Below, piece by piece: positions 10,332 to 21,595 of a stretch of DNA of 64,000 nucleotides. Source of the stretch: Linum tenue (Eukaryota > Streptophyta > Magnoliopsida > Malpighiales > Linaceae). A model generated the notes under the pieces. That model made no database searches. It saw only the letters and a program-made list of their open reading frames with translations, and had not been told where the DNA came from. A program made the translations under genes and the position numbers. Numbering within the stretch: position 1 is the stretch's first letter; each line of letters begins with the position of its first letter. Location of the stretch: positions 41,622,066 through 41,686,065 of the forward strand of contig CAMGYJ010000006.1 in the NCBI GenBank assembly GCA_946122785.1. The letters are read 5' to 3'.

Positions 10332-12599
10332 TTAAGACAAAGTCTCCAGTGATGGTTTCCATCTAATGGGTAAAAAGTGAGCCGATTTGGTCAGTCGGTC
10401 GACAATAACCCATACTGCATCTTTTCCCCTTGATGATGGGAGACCATATACAAAATCCATTGTGATTCTTTCCCACTTCCATTCTGGAATTGGAAGTGGT
10501 TGCAGTTTCCCTACAGGAGCTTGATGTTCTGCCTTAACTTTCTGACATACCAGACATGTGAAAACATGTTCAGCCGCTTCCTTTTTCATCCCACGCCACC
10601 AAAAATATGGTTTGATCGTGTGATACATTTTAGTTGCTCCTGGGTGCATAGCATAAGCAGAAGAATGAGCTTCATCTAGGATCTCTTTCCTCAAATTATC
10701 AACATTAGGAACGCATGCCCTTCCATTAATCTTCAACATGCCATCTACCATTTCAAATGGGCTTTCTTTTCCTTCCTCAATGTCTTGAATGATTTTTGCC
10801 AACTCTGGGTCCTCCTTCTGCTTCTCACGAATCTTGTCGTGCAACAAAGGTCGAATGTTCAACCGAGCTAGTAACCCTGTTACACCATCCACTTCCAAAT
10901 CAACATTCATTGCCCTCAAATCAACCAGATCCGTTATATTCTTCTTGCCTTTTCTGCTCAGAGCATCAGCAACTACATTAGCTTTACCTGGATGGTAATC
11001 AATGGTACAATCATAATCTTTCAACAACTCTATCCATCTCCTCTGGCGACTATTTAAATCCTTCTGATCCATAATATACATCAAGCTTTTGTGATCAGTT
11101 AGGATTTTAAAAGTCTCACCATACAAATAATGTCGCCAAATCTTGAGAGCAAATACCACCGCTGCCAACTCCAAATCATGAGTGGGATAATTTACTTCAT
11201 GAGGACGCAATTGCCTAGAGGCATATGCGATAACTCTTCCATCTTGCATTAACACACAACACAATCCTTGATACGAGGCATCAGTATACACCACAAAATC
11301 TCCATGGTTTGAAGGTAAAGCAAGTACTGGTGCTGTGGTCAATCTCTTCTTCAGTTCATCAAAACTCTTTTGACATGATTCATCCCAAACATACTTGGTA
11401 TTCTTCCTCAACAGTTTAGTCAATGGGGCAGCAATTTTGGAAAATCCTTCAACAAACCGCCGATAGTAACCCGCCATGCCAAGAAAACTTCTCAACTCCG
11501 GCACATCTTTTGGTGGAGCCCAACTCACCACTGCTTCCACCTTTTTCGGATCCACCTCGACACCTCTTCCAGAAATTACATGTCCCAGAAATATTACCTC
11601 CTTCAGCCAAAACTCACATTTTGAGAATTTTGCATATAATTGTTTATCCCTTAGAATTTGCAACACAGTTCTAAGGTGACTTTTGTGCTCCTCTTTACTT
11701 TTGGAATAGATGAGAATATCATCTATGAACACAATCACAAACTTATCAAGATATTCATGGAAAACTCTGTTCATAAGAGCCATAAATACCGTTGGTGCAT
11801 TAGTGAGTCCAAAAGGCATTACTAGGAACTCATAATGCCCATATCTTGTTCTAAAAGCTGTCTTTGAGGTTGCTCCATCTGCCACTTTCAATTGATGGTA
11901 CCCGGACCTCAAATCAATCTTAGAAAAGACTGATGCACCCTGCAATTGATCAAACAAATCGTCTATTCTTGGAAGGGGATAACGATTCTTCACTGTTGCT
12001 TTATTCAACCTCCGGTAGTCAATGCACATTCTCATGGATCCATCTTTCTTCTTGACAAACAAAACCGGTGCACCCCAAGGTGAGATGCTAGGTCGAATAA
12101 ACCCCTTGTCTAGCAATTCTTGTAATTGTTCTTTAAGCTCCTTCAGCTCAATTGGTGCCATTCTATATGGTGCCATTGAAATTGGTGTTGTGCCAGGTAC
12201 CAATTCAATATCAAACTCTACTTCTCTTTCTGGTGGAAGGCCGGGAAGTTCTTCGGGGAATACATCAGGAAACTCCCTTACCACCTCTACATCTTCAACC
12301 TTCTTATCATTTACAACAGTAACTTGAGCAAGAAAGGCTTCACAACCTTCCTTCACTAATCGAAAAGCTTCCAAGGCAGAAAGAAAACCATGAGTCTCCT
12401 TTTTCTTAATGCCTCGAAATACAACAGGACCTTTATCTGGTGTGTTGAATAACACTTCTTTCTTTTGACAATCCACAACAGCTCCATGTGTTGCCAGAAA
12501 GTCCATCCCAAGAATGACATCGAATTCATCAAAAGGTAGCAGAATTAAATCTGCTGCTAGGAAAGCTCCTTCCACACAAATGAAGGAACTTCTAATAAC
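10332..12599 (-). pseudogene. pol: Tekay pol: protease end, RT, RNase H, integrase first half
   Basis: In frame with gag except for one TAA (12600-12602). In order: [14 protein letters not shown] (protease C-terminal part), [57 protein letters not shown] and [10 protein letters not shown] (RT, intact F-I-D-D box), [15 protein letters not shown] through ADALSRKG (RNase H). Then come the H-H-C-C integrase zinc finger ([13 protein letters not shown] ... CLVCQKVK) and [22 protein letters not shown] with the first catalytic Asp. It stops in the MITE target duplication. About 750 codons remain open, so the element is fairly young apart from these lesions. Confidence 0.95.
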
Positions 12600-13928
12600 T
12601 TAATCTACCTTCAAGGTATCTCCCACAGGTGTTTTAACACATAAGCTATAACCTAGCTTATCTGGAACCAAGCGTAGCATATGTGCAAACGTATATGACA
12701 TGAATGAGTGAGAGGAACCAGTATCGATCAAAGCATATAATTGCTTGCCAAGGATAGAAAGCATACCAGTCACAACTTCTGGTGCCACTTCTGCCTCACC
12801 TCGAGTCATTGCATAAACCCTCGGTGCTCCCTGTGCTCTGGTACCCTGTGTACCACTTCCTGATGGCTGATTTCGACCACCACCTCTACCACCCTGTGAA
12901 CCACCACGACCACTCTGAAATCCACTACGGCCTCCCTGGTAACCACCTCTAGTTGGGGCTCTACTAAATTGCACTGAAGGTTCAGACTGAGTAGGTCTTC
13001 CACCTCCCCTATAAGGACAGCTCCTCATGATGTGACCCGGCTGGCCGCATTGAAAGCATACTCCAGAAAACCTCCAACACTCCCCAAAGTGTCTCTTCTG
13101 ACAAACTTGACAAACTGGAGCTTGTGTGGCAGAGGAAACTGGTGCCTTGTATGATGTTCCCGACATAGATTGACTCGGTGTTCTCCCAAAACTGCTAGGA
13201 CCTCTCCTAAGTGGGTAACGAGGTCCAGCATAATTTACTCCAAACTTCCTCTTCTTCTCCTCTTCTTTGGCCTTGTTTTCCTCTCTACCCTCAACTTCAT
13301 AGGCTTCATACTTAAGTGCTGCCTCCTTGATAGTGGCCATGCTCTCTTCATCAACCCTGTGAATCTTTTCTTTCAACCCTAGGCGCAGACCATGTAAGTA
13401 TCTCATCTTCTTCTTATGCTCAGTATCCGCCAACCCATCTTCAAAGTAGAGTAGTCGAACAAACTTGATGGTGTACTCAGTAACCGTCATGTTCTCCTGC
13501 TTAAGGTTGGCGAATTCATTATTCTTTGCCCTGATAAAAGCTTCGGGAAGAAACTCTGTCTTAAAGGCCTTCAGGAACTCCTCCCAGGTGAACTGAACTC
13601 GTTCACCATTAACTCTAGAGATTGAGGACCACCAGCTCCTCGCGTACCGCTTTAGGAGAAAAAAAACATATTGCACTTTTTCCTCTGGGGTTGCATAAAG
13701 ATACTCAAAGACATCTTCCATCTCCCTCAACCACTCTACCACAGAATCCGGACTCACATCTCCTTTAAAGTCCCTACCACCCAAACTCTTTCTCTTTGCA
13801 TAGTCTAATACTGGCGGTCTTTCATCAACCGCCCCCACTCCTCTCGACTGGTCAGTAGGAACATTATGACAACTTCCGTGCGAGCTACAAGGAAATATTG
13901 GCCTTAGATTGATCCACACAAAATTCAT
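12600..13928 (-). CDS. gag: Tekay/Del gag and protease active site
   Basis: An open frame of 442 codons. The capsid core lies around residues 45-210: DFKGDVSPDSVVEWLREMEDVF, RSWWSSISR, TWEEFLKAFKTEFLP, RLLYFEDGL. A Lys/Glu-rich segment follows, then a zinc knuckle CFQCGQPGHIMRSC (C-x2-C-x4-H-x4-C) preceded by a second Cys-rich stretch CQVCQKRHFGEC. An Arg/Gly-rich nucleic-acid-binding stretch comes next, and finally the protease active site LIDTGSSHSF near residue 405. It ends at a TAA that interrupts what is normally one gag-pol frame. The first ~25 residues look atypical, so the true start may lie a little downstream. Confidence 0.9.
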   Translation of the reverse strand: MNFVWINLRPIFPCSSHGSCHNVPTDQSRGVGAVDERPPVLDYAKRKSLGGRDFKGDVSPDSVVEWLREMEDVFEYLYATPEEKVQYVFFLLKRYARSWWSSISRVNGERVQFTWEEFLKAFKTEFLPEAFIRAKNNEFANLKQENMTVTEYTIKFVRLLYFEDGLADTEHKKKMRYLHGLRLGLKEKIHRVDEESMATIKEAALKYEAYEVEGREENKAKEEEKKRKFGVNYAGPRYPLRRGPSSFGRTPSQSMSGTSYKAPVSSATQAPVCQVCQKRHFGECWRFSGVCFQCGQPGHIMRSCPYRGGGRPTQSEPSVQFSRAPTRGGYQGGRSGFQSGRGGSQGGRGGGRNQPSGSGTQGTRAQGAPRVYAMTRGEAEVAPEVVTGMLSILGKQLYALIDTGSSHSFMSYTFAHMLRLVPDKLGYSLCVKTPVGDTLKVD

Positions 13929-14165
13929 TCTTCACCAAATCTCTCACTTGGTTAAAACAAAATTTTCCCAAAATAATTACTTGAAAACAAATAAGTTCAA
14001 AACTCAATTTTGAAAACCATGATGCAGGTAATTTCATCCAACATACCAATACACATAATAATGTCAAACTGAATTCCCAGTTTAAGTCATTATGGGGTAC
14101 TCCCCTCCTTAGGAGTGTTTAACCTCCCATGGGGTATAGTACGACATAACAGCAAAAAGAGGGAA
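13929..14165 (-). other. Tekay untranslated leader
   Basis: Noncoding sequence between the primer site and gag. I see no further motif. Confidence 0.6.
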
Positions 14166-14181
14166 CCGGGCTCTGATGCCA
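14166..14181 (-). other. Tekay primer-binding site (initiator tRNA-Met type, two mismatches)
   Basis: The minus strand reads TGGCATCAGAGCCCGG next to the 5' LTR. The usual plant initiator-Met site is TGGTATCAGAGCC, so there is a T-to-C change at the fourth base and one more beyond. Confidence 0.8.
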
Positions 14182-14184
14182 AAC

Positions 14185-15596
14185 TGTAACACCCTACCCT
14201 ATACATATTACCTAATCATATTGTTCCTACAATTGCAGCGGAAATAATCTCGGGTGTTACATTAATTATCAAAATTTACCAAAATAAAATTTCGACATGA
14301 ATTACTCGCGTAATGGGCTAACAGTTCTTCCATCTGATCCTGCAAAATAATTCATCTAAATCCATGCACTCATAGACAAACATATACACTCACTGCCATA
14401 TGCATTGGCTTTTCATAGCCATAGTCACAGTTTCATGTTACACAACTGCATACTATACTGATACATGCCATAATCGTCACAACTTACATAAATTACACAA
14501 ATATACACATATCATCAACTTTCCACACCTGTGGATATCTCACACTACATCAGAAGCTAGTATGCACATGAAAAACGTTCTCAAAACATTTTTTTACAAA
14601 CAGGTGTGGATCACTGGCCAAAATCTCAAGTAGTCGTCCAAGCACAGAATAGTTGAAGACCATACCTCATCTTGACTTCAACTCTAGCTCCTCTCCCACC
14701 TAACACCTATCTACTGCTGCTGCTGATGATCTGCTTACACATAGCATAAGCAGAGAAGAAGAATAAAAGAGGGTCAGCTCATGGCTGAGTAGATAATCAT
14801 AGCATCGTGAGTTCATAACAGAGCATACCCCTACCATACATCTAGCAAACAAGCCAAAACACTAGGATCGGAACTCAGCCATCCTCATGTCCCAATGGGC
14901 AAAAGACTCAACCACCTTGACTTATGCATGTGTGTCTTATCATGTTTTACTTATAGGCGCCTGGCTACTCCCATGCTAATTACTCTCCCGGGACTACGGA
15001 CCAAAAATCTCGTGGATGTGGTCATATCGGACCCACTACTGCCGGTGTAGTCATATCGGACCTGACACCACCCTGGGTGTGGTCATGTCGGACTCAACAC
15101 CACTCTGGGTGTGGTCATATCTCATAATGAATCAACGGTCAACACCACAGCAGGGGTGTGACATAACATATCATAACGGAGTAATAGCATGGGGAGCCCT
15201 AATTATTATGTAATTGACCATGAGACCAAATAAATCTTGTTTGGTAATCTTATACATGATCCATATCTCATCTTGCTAAATCATAATTCGTTACTTGTAC
15301 ATGAACTTGACCTGGCCATAATTGGATCAACATAGGTAAATCAGGAGTCGTATAATTGCACTTCCTCGGGATAAACCCTCGTGCAAGTCATCCTCCTTAT
15401 AACATCATAATATCACCCTGGGAAGTTTATTTCCCCCACTTGTGAACCCAAATACAACCACAATATCACATCATGTCAAAACACCTGATTGAAAAAACAT
15501 GAAGTCATATCAACGGTTAAGCCACAAATGGCAACATGTATGCAATCATCAACATAAACAAGGTCCATATCGGATATGCCAAGTCAATAATATCAT
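14185..15596 (-). repeat. Tekay/Del 5' LTR, truncated
   Basis: Starts TGTAACACCC and matches the 3' LTR to about left-copy position 7784, then is cut off where Copia sequence begins. It carries about 200 bp (14437-14636) absent from the other LTR, including an inverted pair CCACACCTGT / ACAGGTGTGG. The distal ~870 bp, including most of U3, are missing, so the element has no intact promoter here. Confidence 0.93.
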
Positions 15597-15822
15597 CCAA
15601 AATTCCTATTAAGTTTTATCTTTACACTTCATCTCAACCATCCATCATGGAAGAGTTACAATAGGAACATAACTCTTTGGAGTTATTAATCTTTGATAAC
15701 TCCTTATTCTCATAACCAATTGAATCAAATGTAACACTCCTATTCCTTTCATAACTCATGGGTTTCATAATAGATCATATTAAGGATGAGATAAACTCTC
15801 TTGCACTAAAAGTTATCTTACA
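15597..15822 (-). repeat. Probable Copia 3' LTR (short)
   Basis: Begins TGTAAGATAAC on the minus strand immediately after a purine tract and runs about 226 bp to the Tekay LTR junction. No second copy exists in the window, so the outer boundary is inferred. The expected terminal CA is not visible, so a few bases may be lost. Confidence 0.55.
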
Positions 15823-15833
15823 GTCTCCCACTT
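15823..15833 (-). other. Copia polypurine tract
   Basis: AAGTGGGAGAC on the minus strand, the purine tract commonly found before plant Copia 3' LTRs. It directly abuts the proposed LTR. Confidence 0.7.
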
Positions 15834-16204
15834 GATCGTTATGAATACCCGTGTTGTTGCTTATAGGAAATCATAAGGCGCGCATAATTTGTTAAGTTTG
15901 TTATCTTTAGTTGGTTATCATAAGTGTCTTAATTGATCTAGTTGGTAATGAGAGTCATGGCGGTCATAAGTTAACAACCATAATTCCTTCCATGTACCAC
16001 GACATCAACAACCATCACAACCAGACCGTTATTAAGAGTTTTCATAATGGTCTCATGATGTCTTTGAAAGGAAGAATTTTGTATCATACATCCATAAAAA
16101 TATGTGTACACAATGGAGAACAGAATAGACAAGATGTATAGTTCCATTTATGAGCTCTATGGCAAAAGAAAATTTCAATTATAGTCAAAACATACAACGG
16201 ATTT

Positions 16205-16937
16205 TTACTGGAAACTATCCTCAAGACCCATACTATTAGTATGTTTCTGAAAAGACTTTGGAGGGAGTCCTTTAGTAAACATATCCGTGACCATTTCATC
16301 AGTGCCTAAATGATCAATGACAAATTTTCCTTGCCTAACATCTTGTTTCAATGATAGATATTTAAGGTCCATGTGTTTTGATCCCTTAGATACCCTATCA
16401 TGCTTAGAAAATTGAATGGAAGCCTTATTATCACAATATATAGTTAGAGGTTTGGAGATAAAACTCAAAGGCCCAAATTGTGACACAAAATTTCGCAACC
16501 AAGAACCTTGATTTGCAGCCTCATAACATGCTCTACATATTCAGCTTCCATAGTGGATGTGTAGATCATCTCAGATTTTTGGCTTTTCCATGATATTGCA
16601 CCTTCAGCTAAGGTATAAACGTAACCAAGAGTGCAATGTCTAGTGTCGGGACATCCACAAAAATCTGAATCAGAAAATCCAACCATCTGTAAATGTGTTG
16701 ACTTCTTATATGTGAGCATGTAATTTCTTGTTCCCTTCAAATATCTCAATACTTTCTTTGCAGCTCTCCAATGAGCGAGTCATGGATTGCTTTGAAACCT
16801 TCCCAACATTCCTACTGCATGACTAATGTCTGGCCTAGTGCAAACTTCTGCATACATCAAACTCCCGACCAGTGAGGCATAAGGATAGTTTTCCATTTCC
16901 TTACGTTCCAAATCATTTTTAGGACATTGGTCAAGAT
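16205..16937 (-). pseudogene. pol: Copia RNase H and end of RT (copy 1), broken
   Basis: RNase H is read in two overlapping frames. The first reads MRYLKGTRNYMLTYKKS, then VGFSDSDFCGCPDTRHCTLGYVY (catalytic Asp) and STMEAEYVEHVM (Glu). The second reads YCDNKASIQFSKHD (Asp), HMDLKYLSLKQ and DMFTKGLPPKSFQ. A frameshift lies near 16490, and an in-frame stop precedes 'HWRAAKK' near 16780. Normal plant Copia RNase H has Y-x-A-L in place of some residues here, so decay is clear. The upstream RT lies beyond the hAT-like insertion. Confidence 0.88.
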
Positions 16938-18356
16938 CAATGCAGTTAAAAGCGCGATTCTACCTAAAAGCGGAAAAGGGGTAAAATCGAAAAGCGGCGA
17001 ATCAAAGCGTAAAAGCATAAGTTTTTTATGCATCATGTATAATAGTTAAAAATCTGTTAAGTACGGTATAAACTATGTAAAGTATGAGCACACAAAGTTT
17101 AGATAAAAGAATAAAAACCTGGAATTTCATGTCTAACTTAGAACAAACTCATAACATCTTAACAATAACTTCATAAACATAAATCGTAACTCACAAACAA
17201 GTTAAGAATCCAAATTCTCACAAGCTGGTTTAAGTTTACATAATGACATACGAGTTTAATAATCCAAGTTCTCGAAATCAAAGCACACAAAATCTCAATT
17301 CTCAACTTGCTCAATACAAAAAATGCTTGTTAATCATTTCTTCAAAACATGAATTTGTGGTTATTTGGATTTAAGTGCTATAAGATTGTGGGGAATATAA
17401 ACAGTGATCGAGTTTGAATTGAAACTCTATATGTTGTTTTTTATCGCTTCCAATAAACTAAGTAATTAGTTTTCATTCTATTGAATTTAACAATAACATG
17501 GGTTTCCACCAAAAACAAACAGTAACTTTGTGGCAGTTGTTACAAATTCAAACGGAAATAATGGAACATGAGATGATTATGGGCGATGACAATGGGTTTG
17601 CATTCTATGGAATTTAACAATAATTTGGGTTTCCAACAATAACCTCGTGGAACAGGAGATGATTATGGGGGATGACAATTGAAATATATGGATACAGATA
17701 AAGCCAAAAGTAGCTTTGTGGCAGTTGTTACAAAATCAAACCTACCTAATCATTCAGTGATTCCAGCCGCATAATGAAAAGAAGAAAGAAAGAACTTTCA
17801 TCAGCAGGAAAAATTCATTTGACTTACTGGAAACGATGGCTTGGTTAGGATTGCGACGAAAACGAGGGCGAGTGTGCGACTGCGACGGTTGACCGGCGTT
17901 GGAGCTGGCGTGCGCAAGCCTGGAGCTATGGTGGAATGCGGCGGCGGCGGCTGATACTTCGTTGGAAGGCCGGACAGCCGCACGGTGGCACCGGGGGATT
18001 GCAGGGGAATGGAGAGTGGGTGGCTGCTGGAGAGTGGAGATGGGGAGAATTAGGGTTGCAGGGGAATGGATTGGAAGCCTGCCCGATAGCCACCCCTTCC
18101 TTTTTTTTTTTTAATCCGAAATACCAAAACGTCGTCATTTTGATTAAGTGCTGGCAATTTTGTCAAATGCTTGGAATCGTAAAAAAACAGGTTGAAAACG
18201 CGTTTTTATACGTTTTCACCGATTTTAACGATTCTACTTACGCTTTTGACCGATTTTGAGTGAAAACGATTTTATAAGTGATTTGAAACGTTTTCCTACC
18301 CTAGAAACGTAAAATCGTACGCTTTTATGCTTTAAAGCGCGATTTTGACTGCACTG
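16938..18356. mobile_element. Non-autonomous hAT-like element, family A, copy 1 (1419 bp)
   Basis: Ends read CAATGCAGTTAAAAGCGCG (left) and, reversed, CAGTGCAGTCAAAATCGCG (right). They are flanked by the perfect 8-bp duplication GTCAAGAT (16930-16937, 18357-18364). An 8-bp duplication with CA-starting imperfect inverted repeats is characteristic of hAT. Subterminal regions are packed with AAAAGCG/CGCTTTT/CGATTTT units. No transposase is encoded. A GC-rich block at about 17820-18060, followed on the minus strand by a GTAAGT donor (17822-17827), looks like a leftover first exon. Inserted between Copia RT and RNase H. Confidence 0.88.
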
Positions 18357-19560
18357 GTCAAGATCAAGTCTATCTCCTTTGTTCAAGGGAACAACACTAG
18401 AAGAACATGTCATCATGCCATACCTTTCTAGAACCTTATCAATATATGATTTCTGAGACATCCCTAAAATTCCGAGTGATCTATCACGGAATAATTCTAT
18501 TCCTAACACATAGGATGCTTCACCCATATCTTTCATGTCAAAGTTCTTAGACAGGTAGCTCTTGGTCTCATGTAGAAGGCCAAGATCGCTACTGGCTAAT
18601 AAGATATCATCAACATACAGCATCAAAAATATGAACTTACTCCCACTAACCTTGAGGTATATACATGGATCAACAATATTTTCTTTGAAACCAAATTTCT
18701 TAATAGTTTCATCAAATTTGAGATACCATTGTCTAGAATCTTGTTTTAGTCCATATATTGATTTCTTAAGTTTGCAGACCATGTCTTCCTGACCTTCAAT
18801 TACGAAGCCTTCAGGTTGACGCATATAGACTTCTTCGTCCAAGTCTCCATTAAGAAAGGCGGTTTTAACATCCATTTGATGTAACTCAAGATCATAATGT
18901 GCTACGAGTGCCAAAATAATTCTCAAAGACTCTTTTCTGGACACAGGGGAAAAAGTCTCTGTATAGTCAATACCTTCTTTCTGATTAAAACCTTTGGCTA
19001 CAAGTCTAGCTTTACGTCGTTCAATACTACCATTTTGGTCATATTTGGTCTTATAAATCCATTTATTTTCGACCACCTTGTGTCCTGGAGGCAAAGGAAT
19101 GACATTCCAAACTTCATTTTTTACCATAGATTTCATTTCATCCTTCATGACATTGTTCCAACTATCGGAATTAATATCGTTAATCGCTTGTTTGTATGAA
19201 ATCGGGTCTTTAAGAATTCCAATATCAGATTCCACATGGTAAAGCCAATAATCCTCAGAAATAGACGATCTCCTCTTACGAGTTGATCTCCTTAATTCTG
19301 GTTCCTCATGTGCTTTACCCATATGATCATTATTGGCTAGAATCTCATTATGGGATTGTGAATCATTAGTTGAGTGTTCCATGGAGTCTAATTGTTCGAC
19401 AACTGGAACATTCTCAACTATACTTGGAATTAGGGGTAAAGATAAAGTGATCGGTACCCTTACTTCCTGAATGTTCACATCTTGTATTTTTTTGACTCCC
19501 AAATTGGATCAAAAGTAGGCTGTGCAAACTGCCTTTCATCCAAAATTACGTGAGAAGTGT
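18357..19560 (-). pseudogene. pol: Copia integrase tail and reverse transcriptase (copy 1)
   Basis: An open frame covers a linker ([12 protein letters not shown]) typical of the integrase-RT junction. The full Copia RT follows: [77 protein letters not shown] and [13 protein letters not shown] with an intact Y-V-D-D box. It ends [14 protein letters not shown] at the hAT-like insertion. The most distal bases read beyond it belong to the insertion, not to RT. Upstream residues [11 protein letters not shown] can be read in another frame to about 19560. Confidence 0.92.
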
Positions 19561-19813
19561 TCGTTATTGAAGAAATTGGGGCTTTGTGATTGAAGGATTC
19601 CCTGCTTAATTCATGACATTCACAGGCATCACCATGCTCCCAATTGACTTTATAATCCTATCTCCATCGTCGAATCATCCCCATCATTGTCGAAACGCAA
19701 GGTTCTTGATCACTTGAGTCCGTGCAGATTATTGTCAATGGTTAGCACGTGTCAACAACTACCCCATCCTAAGCAAAGTTTAACCTAAGATGACATTGTC
19801 GTATAGTGGTAAT
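19561..19813. other. Unclassified repeat-like sequence left of hAT-like copy 2
   Basis: No coding signal. It continues on the far side of the insertion at 21239, so the two flanks were one sequence. The style ('gtcgtatagtggtaatcaaggtcg') resembles plant LTRs but I cannot assign it. Confidence 0.4.
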
Positions 19814-21230
19814 CAATGCAGTTAAAAGCGCGATTCTACCTAAAAGCGGAAAAGGGGTAAAATCGAAAAGCGGCGAATCAAAGCGTAAAAGCATAAGTTT
19901 TTTATGCATCATGTATAATAGTTAAAAATCTGTTAAGTACGGTATAAACTATGTAAAGTATGAGCACACAAAGTTTAGATAAAAGAATAAAAACCTGGAA
20001 TTTCATGTCTAACTTAGAACAAACTCATAACATCTTAACAATAACTTCATAAACATAAATCGTAACTCACAAACAAGTTAAGAATCCAAATTCTCACAAG
20101 CTGGTTTAAGTTTACATAATGACATACGAGTTTAATAATCCAAGTTCTCGAAATCAAAGCACACAAAATCTCAATTCTCAACTTGCTCAATACAAAAAAT
20201 GCTTGTTAATCATTTCTTCAAAACATGAATTTGTGGTTATTTGGATTTAAGTGCTATAAGATTGTGGGGAATATAAACAGTGATCGAGTTTGAATTGAAA
20301 CTCTATATGTTGTTTTTTATCGCTTCCAATAAACTAAGTAATTAGTTTTCATTCTATTGAATTTAACAATAACATGGGTTTCCACCAAAAACAAACAGTA
20401 ACTTTGTGGCAGTTGTTACAAATTCAAACGGAAATAATGGAACATGAGATGATTATGGGCGATGACAATGGGTTTGCATTCTATGGAATTTAACAATAAT
20501 TTGGGTTTCCAACAATAACCTCGTGGAACAGGAGATGATTATGGGGGATGACAATTGAAATATATGGATACAGATAAAGCCAAAAGTAGCTTTGTGGCAG
20601 TTGTTACAAAATCAAACCTACCTAATCATTCAGTGATTCCAGCCGCATAATGAAAAGAAGAAAGAAAGAACTTTCATCAGCAGGAAAAATTCATTTGACT
20701 TACTGGAAACGATGGCTTGGTTAGGATTGCGACGAAAACGAGGGCGAGTGTGCGACTGCGACGGTTGACCGGCGTTGGAGCTGGCGTGCGCAAGCCTGGA
20801 GCTATGGTGGAATGCGGCGGCGGCGGCTGATACTTCGTTGGAAGGCCGGACAGCCGCACGGTGGCACCGAGGGATTGCAGGGGAATGGAGAGTGGGTGGC
20901 TGCTGGAGAGTGGAGATGGGGAGAATTAGGGTTGCAGGGGAATGGATTGGAAGCCTGCCCGATAGCCACCCCTTCCTTTTTTTTTTAATCCGAAATACCA
21001 AAACGTCGTCATTTTGATTAAGTGCTGGCAATTTTGTCAAATGCTTGGAATCGTAAAAAAACAGGTTGAAAACGCGTTTTTATACGTTTTCACCGATTTT
21101 AACGATTCTACTTACGCTTTTGACCGATTTTGAGTGAAAACGATTTTATAAGTGATTTGAAACGTTTTCCTACCCTAGAAACGTAAAATCGTACGCTTTT
21201 ACGCTTTAAAGCGCGATTTTGACTGCACTG
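19814..21230. mobile_element. Non-autonomous hAT-like element, family A, copy 2 (1417 bp)
   Basis: Nearly identical to copy 1 at 16938. By eye I find two base differences and a poly-T run of 10 instead of 12. Flanked by its own perfect 8-bp duplication GTGGTAAT (19806-19813, 21231-21238), so it is a separate insertion rather than a segmental duplication. It has the same terminal repeats, subterminal motif arrays, GC-rich block and GTAAGT donor on the minus strand (20698-20703). The 136-codon minus-strand frame at 20630-21040 spans the GC-rich block and has no recognisable domain. Confidence 0.9.
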
Positions 21231-21238
21231 GTGGTAAT

Positions 21239-21595
21239 CAAGGTCGTATTTTACTCGAGTCCTAGTATCCTACCCTACTTCCCACCTAGTGGTTAATTAG
21301 TTTATCAGTTTTGGAGGTTTGAGTTGAGGATTTGAGGGAACTACTAGTTTAGAGATTGAATTAAGATAAAAGCACGAACTTTGGGGAACTATCCCTCACC
21401 CTAACTTAGGGCTACTATGTATATCTAGATACTAAGGGTTATCAAATATGGTGAGTGAGCTCGTTTTAGTGTGCTTTCGTGGTTATCAACACACCTCTGA
21501 GTACGAATCCCCTAGACCCATATAAAGTCACCTCGATCTAGGCTATCGTATCTCAGGCACTAAGCTCATATCTCCTTTCAATGGATACTATCCAC
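21239..21595. other. Unclassified repeat-like sequence right of hAT-like copy 2
   Basis: Continuation of the 19561-19813 sequence. No coding signal. It ends at a recognisable Athila LTR start. Confidence 0.4.

Larger units (their letters stand above)
6574..15596 (-). mobile_element. Tekay/Del-type chromovirus (Ty3-gypsy), near complete
   Basis: The order on the minus strand is 5' LTR, tRNA-iMet-type primer site, gag with zinc knuckle, protease, RT, RNase H, integrase, chromodomain, polypurine tract, 3' LTR. The integrase C-terminal chromodomain and long LTRs starting TGTAACACCC and ending GGGTGTTACA fit the Tekay/Del lineage. It is inactivated by a nonsense codon after the protease active site, a frameshift in integrase and an inserted MITE. 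Its 5' LTR is truncated by a Copia element. Flanks are Athila sequence. Confidence 0.93.
15597..19560 (-). mobile_element. Decayed Copia element (copy 1), 3' half
   Basis: The minus strand carries the integrase C-terminal tail, RT, RNase H, polypurine tract and a short LTR. It is split by the hAT-like insertion at 16938-18356. The 5' half (gag, protease, integrase core, 5' LTR) is missing: recognisable coding fades near 19560. The left end sits directly in the Tekay 5' LTR. The RT text (NWKWVYKTKYDQ-type, [23 protein letters not shown]) suggests a Tork-like lineage, not certain. Confidence 0.85.

Noticed and set aside
11423..12327. Plus-strand frames opposite Tekay pol
   Set aside because: Antisense shadows of RT and protease coding sequence.
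16938..18356. Mutator-like assignment for family A
   Set aside because: With ends set at CA...TG all three copies give exactly 8-bp duplications, not 9, which favours hAT.
20630..21040. 136-codon minus-strand frame as a gene
   Set aside because: It spans the hAT-like element's terminal region and a GC-rich block, is present in a duplicate element, and has no recognisable domain.
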